Below are positions 1 through 5,655 of a stretch of 8,661 nt of DNA, piece by piece (position 1 is the stretch's first letter; each line of letters begins with the position of its first letter). Position numbers and translations under genes: made by a program. Source of the stretch: Nitrospirota bacterium (lineage in GTDB: Bacteria; Nitrospirota; Thermodesulfovibrionia; Thermodesulfovibrionales; Dissulfurispiraceae); the NCBI GenBank assembly GCA_013349595.1, contig DUZI01000060.1, forward strand, positions 1 to 8,661. The letters run 5' to 3'. The notes under the pieces were generated by a model. It saw only the letters and a list, made by a program, of their open reading frames with translations. It did no database searches and had not been told where the DNA came from.

Positions 1-32
1 AGATATTTTTAAATAACACCAAAAATAGCGCT

Positions 33-177
33 TAGGAAGGGCTGTTTCAGGATTTTTATAATCGACAAATTTTATTTATAATTTTGATTTATACATTTAA
101 AACAATGCCTTATGACAAAGCCCTAGGAACTTTTTTTTATAAGGTGTCGTATAAAAATTCCTCACCAACTCTTCCTA
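33..177 (-). repeat. MITE-like intergenic repeat, copy 1
   Basis: A 141-bp core (35..175) with TA on each side (33-34 and 176-177). One terminus reads GGAAGGGCTG, then TTTC, then AGGATTTTTATAATCGACA. The other terminus, read inward on the minus strand, is a diverged form: GGAAGAGTTG, then GTGA, then GGAATTTTTATACGACA. The two ends are always distinguishable (TTTC end against GTGA end), which sets this copy in minus orientation relative to the other three. The interior is AT-rich and too short to encode a protein. An inner pair GCCTTAT/ATAAGG could form a second hairpin. No transposase is present. TA flanks are typical of Tc1/mariner-IS630-type insertion and of Correia and ERIC-type elements; which parent, if any, mobilised it is unknown. 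Confidence 0.8.
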
Positions 178-220
178 CTCGATTTTGTTAAGTTCTCAGT
201 TCTATCGTTGATTTTGGGCC
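176..220 (-). repeat. Outer arm repeat beside MITE copy 1
   Basis: Read on the minus strand it begins GGCCCAAAATCAACGATAG and ends AACAAAATCGAGTA, directly abutting the GTGA end of repeat copy 1. Nearly the same sequence sits at 5591..5634 and, in the opposite orientation, at 8591..8634. In the latter it again joins the GTGA end of a core, so arm plus core behave as one conserved unit. Confidence 0.75.
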
Positions 221-297
221 CCCTCTATCGCTCTTGACAAAAGGGGAATAAGTAAACAAAGCGGCGAATAAGCTTTAAAAGGGCGAATTTACGACAC
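221..297. repeat. Degraded repeat mosaic between copy 1 and the end of the receiver-kinase gene
   Basis: This stretch has no gene. It holds short pieces resembling the arm and core repeats: TCTATCGCT (225-233) as in the arm at 5614-5623, GGCGAATAAGCTTTAAAAGG (263-282) like the arm part GGCGATAGCACTAAAAGG, and GAATTT plus ACGACACCT (285-299) like the inner end of the core terminus. The last piece runs into the TAG stop at 298-300. It is probably the remains of an older copy with internal deletions. Judged by eye, so uncertain. Confidence 0.4.
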
Positions 298-1407
298 CTA
301 ACTTCTTTTTAAAGGTAGGTATATAATGACTGTCGTCCCCTTGCCAACTTCTGAAAATACCTCAATATTCCCTCCATGGCTTTTTATGATGCTATAAACA
401 AGTGCAAGGCTTAACCCCTTGCCCTTATCTGAATCAAGGTTTTTTGTAGTAAAATAAGGGATAAATAATGTATCAATTAGTTTTTTGCTCATCCCCTTTC
501 CTGTGTCAATGAAAGATATCTTCACATAATTATCAGACTTTAAGATCTTATCATGTACTTCATCTGGTTTATAGATTTCTGCTTTTATGGTGACTTCTCC
601 TTCATTAGACATTGCCTCAATGGCGTTTTTTACAATTTCTTTAAAACAATAATAAAGACGCCTTCTATCACACTTTAAAATCAAGGGGTTTTCGGAGCAA
701 TAATATGTGATTTTAATTTCTTTGTTATTATAATTGACATTAATACCATTTAACATTGCACATATATCAACTTCTTCTCTATCCGTAGTAATATCAAAAG
801 ACAGCTGCATAAACCTTTGCACAAGGTCTTTGCATTTAAGCAGACTTTCTTCAGACTTATTTAGATATTCAATCAAAAGTGAGTCTTCTTTAATAATTGA
901 CCTAATTAGACTAATATATCCTAAGGCAGGAGTCAGGAGATTGTTAAAATCATGCCCCATCCCTACGGTAATAAAGGTTAAATATTCAAACATCTTGCTG
1001 TGTCTTTCCTTTTGTTGTAAGAGCTTTTGCTGGCTACTTTTTATTATTGCCTGATTTAGTTTTTCAATCTTAATTGGTTTTAACACATAGTTGTCTATCC
1101 CTATTTCAATTGCATTTATTAAGAAAGGTAAATCACTATGTGCAGAGGTAATTATTATAGGCATATCTTTGTCTATTCTTTTTATTTCCTGAGACATTTC
1201 AAGACCACTCATCCCCGGCATCTTAATATCAGTTATTACAATATCAAAATCACCTTCTTTAAATTTCACTAATCCATCTATCCCATCAATTGCGGTCGTT
1301 ATGTAAGAAAACCTACGACTTAAAAATCTTGTAATAATGTCTCTTGTAGATTCCTCATCTTCAACATAAAGTATTTTCAAGTCTTTATACAAAATAGGTT
1401 CTATCAT
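298..1407 (-). CDS. Soluble receiver-histidine kinase hybrid (REC N-terminal, kinase C-terminal)
   Basis: A 369-residue cytoplasmic signalling protein. Residues about 10-120 are a response-regulator receiver domain: acidic pocket E16-D17, phospho-acceptor D60 in ITDIKMPGMSG, switch S88 in ITSAHS, and conserved K110 followed by Pro. Residues about 135-205 form the dimerisation and phosphotransfer region, with H152 in GHDFNNLL, the NtrB-like H-box. The ATP-binding domain has an N-box around N261 (EIVKNAIEAM), a G1 box at 301-306 (DTGKGM), an F-box at 314-322 (LFIPYFTTK) and a G2 box at 329-335 (GKGLSLA), where the usual third glycine is Ser. No membrane segment and no DNA-binding domain are seen. 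The ATG overlaps the stop of the upstream kinase gene (ATGA) and has an AGGAGAG site 5 bases upstream. It is the last gene of the operon. The likely role, by inference, is to receive phosphate from the upstream membrane kinase and pass a signal to an unlinked regulator. Domain calls are firm; the physiological role is unknown. Confidence 0.9.
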   Translation of the reverse strand: MIEPILYKDLKILYVEDEESTRDIITRFLSRRFSYITTAIDGIDGLVKFKEGDFDIVITDIKMPGMSGLEMSQEIKRIDKDMPIIITSAHSDLPFLINAIEIGIDNYVLKPIKIEKLNQAIIKSSQQKLLQQKERHSKMFEYLTFITVGMGHDFNNLLTPALGYISLIRSIIKEDSLLIEYLNKSEESLLKCKDLVQRFMQLSFDITTDREEVDICAMLNGINVNYNNKEIKITYYCSENPLILKCDRRRLYYCFKEIVKNAIEAMSNEGEVTIKAEIYKPDEVHDKILKSDNYVKISFIDTGKGMSKKLIDTLFIPYFTTKNLDSDKGKGLSLALVYSIIKSHGGNIEVFSEVGKGTTVIIYLPLKRS

Positions 1408-2987
1408 TTGATCTCTCCTGCTTCATTAACATTTAATACAATTTCAAACCTTGAGCCATTTTTAATATTTTTTACACCTATATCTCCATTAAACCTCTCC
1501 TGTATTATCGTCTTGGCTATATATAAACCAATGCCAGTACCTTTGTTCTGTTTTGTGGTAAAGTATGGGTCAAATATTTTATCAATAATCTCTTCACTAA
1601 TCCCACCACCATTGTCAGTTAAAGACATTATTATTTTGTCTTCAACCCTATTAAAATCTAAAGATATAAAACCCTCTCTAATATTACCTTTCTTAATATT
1701 TTCTAAAATTGCATCCTTTGAATTAGATAATAAATTAATCAATACCTGCTTATAATGATTAACTTCTCCTTTGATTAACATCCCTTCGCACATAATCACA
1801 TCTTCTAAATGAGTAAATGTCCTATTATGCAACAAACAGTTTATAGATATTTTTATATTATTTGCCCTAAATTGCGGTAAAAAGATCTTTATAGTCTCAT
1901 GGGCAGCAACTTTGCAGTCAAATTCAGTTTTTACATCTGAAGGGCTCAGAAAACACATAAAATCATCTATAGTTTTTGACATAAAATCTATAACAGAAAA
2001 TGTATTTTTAATCATATCATCTAAATAATTTGAATCTAACATTCCATAATTATATGTATCCCTTATGTCTTGAACTATAAGTCCTAAGTTATTAAGAGGC
2101 TGACGCCATTGATGGGCAATAGCACTAATCATCTCCCCCATAGCAGCAAGCCTTGATTGGTGATATAACAATGAGTCCTTTTTGCGATGAACCATGATTT
2201 CCTCTTGAACCCTTTTCTCTAAATTGGTATTTAGTTCATTTAACTGCTCTGTCTTTTCATTAAGCCTTTTGTTCATATCTTCAAGGACATTTATCGTATG
2301 CATTTTTATTGAATTTGCCTCTACAAGGGCATCAGATAATAATTCAAATTCAGTTATGCCTTTATAAGAAGGAATTTTGTCATTTTTTACGGCATCGACA
2401 ATTGCTTTTATTGGCTTGTAAATATTCATAACCATTGATAGGTATAAAAGCAAAGAAGAAAGTATCACCATTAGGACTATTATTACATATGTTACATAAA
2501 TCTCCCTAAAGAAAGGAGAGTAAATCTCTTTATCTTTAATAATTATAATTTCCCATTGCCAAGGGTCAAAAGAGATTTTTTTAATATGATAGTCTCGGTC
2601 TAAATTTAATGATTTGATAACATCCCTATTGCTTGATAATCCTTGAAAACCTACTTGTAGTAAAATTTTGCCCTCTGAGTTGATAATAATTATTTTGTAA
2701 TCCTCCCTCCTTACGCCTATTTCTATTTCTTCTAATACTTCCAGTTGTTTTATCCGCACTTTGATTAAATTTTCTGATACTCCTTCTTCAATTAAGCTTG
2801 AAAGGGCTTTGCTACAAATGTAAAATATACCTTCTGTTTGTCTCAATAAATCTGAATCAATCTTCTGATTTGTAATGTCAATCAGAGGCTCGAGATTAAA
2901 AAAATATAAAGCAACTATCATGATGACAGTTACTACAAAGATTGGGCTAATTAGCCTAAAAAAAAGTGTCTTCGTGATTTTTATCAA
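1404..2987 (-). CDS. Membrane sensor histidine kinase (HQWRQPLN type)
   Basis: A 527-residue inner-membrane sensor kinase. A membrane segment at about 9-30 is followed by a periplasmic domain of about 130 residues (31-162), whose fold I cannot assign with certainty (possibly Cache-like). A second membrane segment spans about 164-187, followed by a HAMP-like linker and a coiled coil (about 235-270). The phosphotransfer helix carries H292 in AIAHQWRQPLN. The ATP-binding domain has an N-box around 414-427 (QVLINLLSNSKDAI), G1 DNGGGI at 458-463, F-box FDPYFTTK at 472-479 and G2 GTGIGLYIAK at 483-492, so it looks fully active. The start is a TTG whose TTGA overlaps the TGA of the preceding binding-protein gene. 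No good Shine-Dalgarno is seen (AAAGG lies 13 bases away), which points to coupled re-initiation. The next internal Met (residue 23) would destroy the first membrane segment. It has no receiver domain. By context it probably senses the state of one or both upstream binding proteins and phosphorylates the downstream receiver-kinase. Confidence 0.92.
   Translation of the reverse strand: MIKITKTLFFRLISPIFVVTVIMIVALYFFNLEPLIDITNQKIDSDLLRQTEGIFYICSKALSSLIEEGVSENLIKVRIKQLEVLEEIEIGVRREDYKIIIINSEGKILLQVGFQGLSSNRDVIKSLNLDRDYHIKKISFDPWQWEIIIIKDKEIYSPFFREIYVTYVIIVLMVILSSLLLYLSMVMNIYKPIKAIVDAVKNDKIPSYKGITEFELLSDALVEANSIKMHTINVLEDMNKRLNEKTEQLNELNTNLEKRVQEEIMVHRKKDSLLYHQSRLAAMGEMISAIAHQWRQPLNNLGLIVQDIRDTYNYGMLDSNYLDDMIKNTFSVIDFMSKTIDDFMCFLSPSDVKTEFDCKVAAHETIKIFLPQFRANNIKISINCLLHNRTFTHLEDVIMCEGMLIKGEVNHYKQVLINLLSNSKDAILENIKKGNIREGFISLDFNRVEDKIIMSLTDNGGGISEEIIDKIFDPYFTTKQNKGTGIGLYIAKTIIQERFNGDIGVKNIKNGSRFEIVLNVNEAGEIK
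1413..1419 (-). promoter_or_regulatory. Ribosome binding site of the receiver-kinase gene
   Basis: AGGAGAG on the minus strand, 5 bases before the ATG at 1407. It lies inside the last codons of the upstream histidine kinase gene, whose TGA stop overlaps the ATG. Spacing and sequence support this start and suggest translational coupling. Confidence 0.75.
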
Positions 2988-4126
2988 TTCTTAAATACAG
3001 CCTTTGAGGTTTTCAAGCTGTCGGGCTTTATTATTTGCTTTTCATGATTTTGCCATTGTATTAAAAATGAATGATGCCCAAGCTTTCTACCTGTTTTATC
3101 TACAGAGAACCTTCCACTAATAGTCATAATATCCATAGAAAAAATCATATCTCTTACTTTTTTTCTATTTATAGAGCCAACTTTTGTAATAGCACTTTCA
3201 AGTATTTGCCCACCTGAATAGGCAAAGGCTGAATGATAAGTAGGCTCTTCACCAAAAAGGGTTTTATATTTTATGTAAAACTCCTTTGCACCTGGTAAAC
3301 CAGATGCCTTTTCAAATAATGAAAAACCAAAAGATAGATTAGCATCATTACCTAAAGTCTCATAATATTTTTTTGAGACTACGCCACCTGAACCATAGTA
3401 GGCAGTAGGATACCAGTTTATTGACTTCATAGCCTTACGCATATCAATGGCTTCAATTAAATGTCCACAAACTATAAGAGCCTTCACTTCATTATCCCTT
3501 GCCTTTTGTGCATATTTCTTCAGATCCCTCGTCCCTTTTTGAAATATTTCAAAAGTAACTACCTTCAGTCCCAGTCTTTCTGCATTCAACTTACTACCCT
3601 TTGCAATAGCAACAGAATGGGGATCATCAGCACTGATTATTCCAATACTATCTATGCCATTTTCTAAAAGGAGTTCAAGGAAACTAAGTGTCCGTTTGGA
3701 AGATACGGGTAAAAGGCCAACAACATTTCTATAACCCTTTTCCCAAATTGAATCTGCACTTGCACCAGTTGAAAGGATCAAAAAGTCATATTTCTCTGTT
3801 ATTGGAAATACTGCTTCTGCTATAAGGCTTGAATAAGGACCAAATAGAAAATCAACCTTGTCTTTAGAAATAAATTCTTCATAATCTTTTTGAGCCTTTT
3901 TAATATCACTTTGATTGTCTTTAATTATTACCCTTACCTCCCTACCAAGAATCCCTCCCCTCTCATTAATCTCCTTTTCCCATAATTGAAAGCCTTTTTT
4001 TTGATTATCACTATATACCTGAAAATCCCCAGTCAAAGACAAACTTACACCTATCTTGATTGGCTCTAAGGCATGGGCATAGTTAAAACAACAAAAGACA
4101 ATAAGTAATATTTTAAGTAAAATCAA
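2984..4126 (-). CDS. Periplasmic substrate-binding protein, branched-chain amino acid ABC type (second of tandem pair)
   Basis: A 380-residue protein of the Peripla_BP_6/LivJ type, a bilobal periplasmic binding protein that closes on a small ligand. With the TTG start at 4126 it begins MILLKILLIVFCC and has a normal signal peptide ending YAHA, with probable cleavage after residue 19. Family marks are IGVSLSLTG (25-33), NERGGILGREV (54-64), FLFGPYSS (93-100), a ligand-loop-like STGASADSIW (119-128), CGH (220-222) and SAFAYSGGQI (299-308). A longer reading from a GTG at 4192 is open, but it lies inside the upstream gene, adds 22 residues before the signal peptide and ignores a perfect Shine-Dalgarno (AAAGGAGGT, 4133..4141) 6 bases before the TTG. 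The TTGA overlaps the upstream TGA. It is a diverged paralogue of the preceding gene. With no transporter genes beside it and a sensor kinase directly downstream, a sensory role is inferred. The ligand is unknown; amino acids, amides or other small organics are all possible for this family. Confidence 0.9.
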   Translation of the reverse strand: MILLKILLIVFCCFNYAHALEPIKIGVSLSLTGDFQVYSDNQKKGFQLWEKEINERGGILGREVRVIIKDNQSDIKKAQKDYEEFISKDKVDFLFGPYSSLIAEAVFPITEKYDFLILSTGASADSIWEKGYRNVVGLLPVSSKRTLSFLELLLENGIDSIGIISADDPHSVAIAKGSKLNAERLGLKVVTFEIFQKGTRDLKKYAQKARDNEVKALIVCGHLIEAIDMRKAMKSINWYPTAYYGSGGVVSKKYYETLGNDANLSFGFSLFEKASGLPGAKEFYIKYKTLFGEEPTYHSAFAYSGGQILESAITKVGSINRKKVRDMIFSMDIMTISGRFSVDKTGRKLGHHSFLIQWQNHEKQIIKPDSLKTSKAVFKN

Positions 4127-5277
4127 TTTAATACCTCCTTTGCTGTTCTGAGTTTTTTGGGCCACACAATTTCCATCTTTCCATTTTGCCACTGAATTAT
4201 CATTGAAGTATTTGATATTACTCTGCCTTGTTTATCAATCATATAGTTGCCTACAATTGTAACAATATTAAGTCCATTGTGTAAGGTTTCTTTAAGCTTT
4301 TTATTGTCAAAACTGTTAGAAGTCTTTATAGCTTCCTCAAATATTTGCCCTGTAGCATAGGCAAAAGCAGACTGATAATCAGGAGATTTTTTGTAAAGTT
4401 TTTTATACTTTCTGATAAATTCTTTTGACTTTGGCCAATTTACCCTTTCATCAAAAAAAGTTGTTGTAAAGACAAACTCAGCATCTTTGCCAAGTATTTT
4501 ATAAAAATCTGCCGCTGCTGGTCCAACGGTGGCATAGAATGCCTTTGGTTTATAATTAATACTATTAAATGCCTTTATCATGTTTACAGATTCATCAAAA
4601 TGTCCACAAAGAATCACTACTTGACCCCCTTTGTCTTTGACCTTTTGAGCTAATTTAGTCAAGTCAATTGTCCCTTTTTTAAAGCCTTCGTAATTTGTTA
4701 GCTTAAAACCAACAAAATCAAAAGATCTTTCTACTCCCCTTGCTACACTTACAGAAAACTCATCATCAGTATAAAAAACACTCGACTCCTTTAGATTATT
4801 CTCTGACATAATATTTAAAAAACCATTGGCATATTTACTCGCAAGTGGTCGAACACCAAAGGCACCATCAAAACCATTATCCCATAGACTATCTGATGCT
4901 GCACCTCCAATGAAAATTGGGTAATCATATTTTTTTGACACCTTTATAGCTGCCATACTCAAGGGGCTCGAATAAGGTCCAAAGAGGAAATTAACCTTGT
5001 GTTTATTAATAAGTTCTTCATAAATCTCATAGATTCTTTCTACTTCACTTTTATCATCAATTATTATTAGACTAACCTTTTTACCTAAAATACCGCCTTG
5101 ATTATTTATATCAGCCTCCCATAATCTATAGCCTTGTTCTTGAGCCTTGCCCATAGGTGAATATTTCCCTGTTAGAGACAAACTAAGACCAATCTTCACT
5201 GATTCACTTGAAATAGCATCAATAGGATTTAAAAACAAGAGTGTGAAAAACAAGAAATAAAAGACAATATTCTTCAT
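4123..5277 (-). CDS. Periplasmic substrate-binding protein, branched-chain amino acid ABC type (first of tandem pair)
   Basis: A 384-residue exported binding protein of the Peripla_BP_6/LivJ type. Residues 1-21 form a signal peptide (short basic start, hydrophobic VFYFLFFTLLFL, probable cleavage after PIDA). The mature part has IGLSLSLTGKYSPMG (29-43), NNQGGILGKKV (58-68), FLFGPYSS (97-104), the loop GGAASDSLW (124-132), CGH (224-226), SAFAYATGQI (303-312) and IQWQNG near the C-terminus (361-366), all shared in kind with the following gene. The ATG at 5277 is chosen over an in-frame TTG at 5292 because GAGAGGA lies 6 bases before the ATG and would be partly covered by the TTG start. It is the first gene of the four-gene operon, with a likely promoter at 5332..5361. 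No permease or ATPase is adjacent, so import is not supported by the context; a ligand-sensing role with the downstream kinase is inferred. The ligand is unknown. Confidence 0.9.
   Translation of the reverse strand: MKNIVFYFLFFTLLFLNPIDAISSESVKIGLSLSLTGKYSPMGKAQEQGYRLWEADINNQGGILGKKVSLIIIDDKSEVERIYEIYEELINKHKVNFLFGPYSSPLSMAAIKVSKKYDYPIFIGGAASDSLWDNGFDGAFGVRPLASKYANGFLNIMSENNLKESSVFYTDDEFSVSVARGVERSFDFVGFKLTNYEGFKKGTIDLTKLAQKVKDKGGQVVILCGHFDESVNMIKAFNSINYKPKAFYATVGPAAADFYKILGKDAEFVFTTTFFDERVNWPKSKEFIRKYKKLYKKSPDYQSAFAYATGQIFEEAIKTSNSFDNKKLKETLHNGLNIVTIVGNYMIDKQGRVISNTSMIIQWQNGKMEIVWPKKLRTAKEVLN
4133..4141 (-). promoter_or_regulatory. Perfect Shine-Dalgarno that decides the TTG start of the second binding protein
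   Basis: AAAGGAGGT on the minus strand, 6 bases before the TTG at 4126. It is embedded in the last codons (Ala-Lys-Glu-Val) of the upstream binding-protein gene. It sits inside the reading frame of the longer GTG-started alternative, which argues that the TTG is the real start. Confidence 0.85.
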
Positions 5278-5283
5278 AAAGTT

Positions 5284-5290
5284 TCCTCTC
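5284..5290 (-). promoter_or_regulatory. Ribosome binding site of the first binding protein
   Basis: GAGAGGA on the minus strand, 6 bases before the ATG at 5277. It overlaps the alternative TTG codon (5290..5292), so the ATG is the better start. Confidence 0.75.
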
Positions 5291-5331
5291 AAAAAAATAT
5301 TTCTTACATAATAGTTAAAAAAAGTATCAGA

Positions 5332-5361
5332 ATTTTATCACGGTCAAAAAGCAGTTTGCAA
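5332..5361 (-). promoter_or_regulatory. Candidate sigma-70-type promoter of the sensory operon
   Basis: On the minus strand, TTGCAA (5361..5356) and TAAAAT (5337..5332) are separated by 18 bases, and TG plus one base directly precedes the -10 hexamer (extended -10). Transcription would start about 45-50 bases before the ATG at 5277. The site lies between the repeat core (ending at 5391) and the gene, so it is unique sequence and not part of the repeat. Called by eye only; in AT-rich DNA chance matches are common. Confidence 0.45.
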
Positions 5362-5373
5362 GGAAAGCTTATT

Positions 5374-5391
5374 CACCCAAAAATAGCGATA
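5374..5391 (+). repeat. Short arm at the left edge of MITE copy 2
   Basis: CACCCAAAAATAGCGATA directly precedes the core of copy 2. It equals the distal part of the long arm (CCCAAAATCNGCGATAG) without its proximal 25-35 bases. Similar short forms are at 17..34 (CACCAAAAATAGCGCTTA) and, inverted, at 8569..8585, each next to a TTTC end. Short and long arms thus occur as alternatives. Confidence 0.6.
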
Positions 5392-5528
5392 GGAAGGGCT
5401 GGTGAAGGATTTTTATGCGACACCTTATAAAAAAAGTTCCTAGGGCTTTGTCATAATGTTTTAAATGTATAAATCAAAATTATAAATAAAATCTGTCGAT
5501 TATAAAAAGCCTGAAACAGCCCTTACTA
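5390..5528 (+). repeat. MITE-like intergenic repeat, copy 2
   Basis: A 135-bp core (5392..5526) bracketed by TA (5390-5391 and 5527-5528). The left end is GGAAGGGCTGGTGAAGGA followed by TTTTTATGCGACA. The right end, read inward on the opposite strand, is GTAAGGGCTG, TTTC, AGGCTTTTTATAATCGACA. It is shorter than copy 3 mainly through small interior deletions, including the GGC of the inner ATAAGGCATTG. It lies between secA and the sensory operon, upstream of the operon promoter. Confidence 0.8.
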
Positions 5529-5581
5529 TCTTACTTGCTGTTTTTATTAAGCTTTTTAGTTCTATCGCCAATTTTTGGGCC
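5527..5581 (-). repeat. Long outer arm joined to MITE copy 2
   Basis: Read on the minus strand it begins GGCCCAAAAATTGGCGATAG and ends CAGCAAGTAAGATA, abutting the TTTC end of copy 2. The same long version, with TGCAAGTAAGATA next to the core, is joined to the opposite (GTGA) end of copy 3 at 8371..8424. The arm can therefore occur at either terminus, as expected of an extended inverted repeat. Confidence 0.7.
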
Positions 5582-5586
5582 ATCCA

Positions 5587-5634
5587 TTCCTACTTGATTT
5601 TGTTAAGTTTTCAGTTCTATCGCTGATTTTGGCC
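5587..5634 (-). repeat. Orphan arm with a four-base core remnant
   Basis: The plus strand reads TTCC, then TA, then CTTGATTTTGTTAAG, ending TTTTGGCC. It matches the arm at 173..220, including the TTCC of the core terminus and the TA, but the rest of a core is missing and the previous arm begins a few bases away. It looks like the stub left after loss of a further copy. It lies 21 bases from the secA stop codon. Confidence 0.6.
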
Positions 5635-5655
5635 TAAAACACATAGTTGACTAAC

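Noticed and set aside
221..245. CCCCT/AGGGG inverted pair
   Set aside because: A 5-bp stem with a long loop and no T-run; not a convincing terminator or operator.
258..276. Possible terminator hairpin AAAGC/GCTTT after the receiver-kinase gene
   Set aside because: The stem is only 5 bp with a 9-base loop and the following T-run is broken; too weak to call.
734..1054. Plus-strand open frame of 106 codons inside the receiver-kinase gene
   Set aside because: It lies fully antisense to a gene with clear domains and has no ribosome site, and its translation resembles no family I know.
1408..1755. Plus-strand open frame of 115 codons opposite the membrane kinase
   Set aside because: It mirrors the conserved ATP-binding domain on the other strand; a shadow frame.
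5425..5510. Promoter-like TTGTCA and TATAAA boxes inside the repeat core
   Set aside because: Spacing is off (14 or 19 bases) and differs between copies; AT-rich sequence gives such matches by chance.
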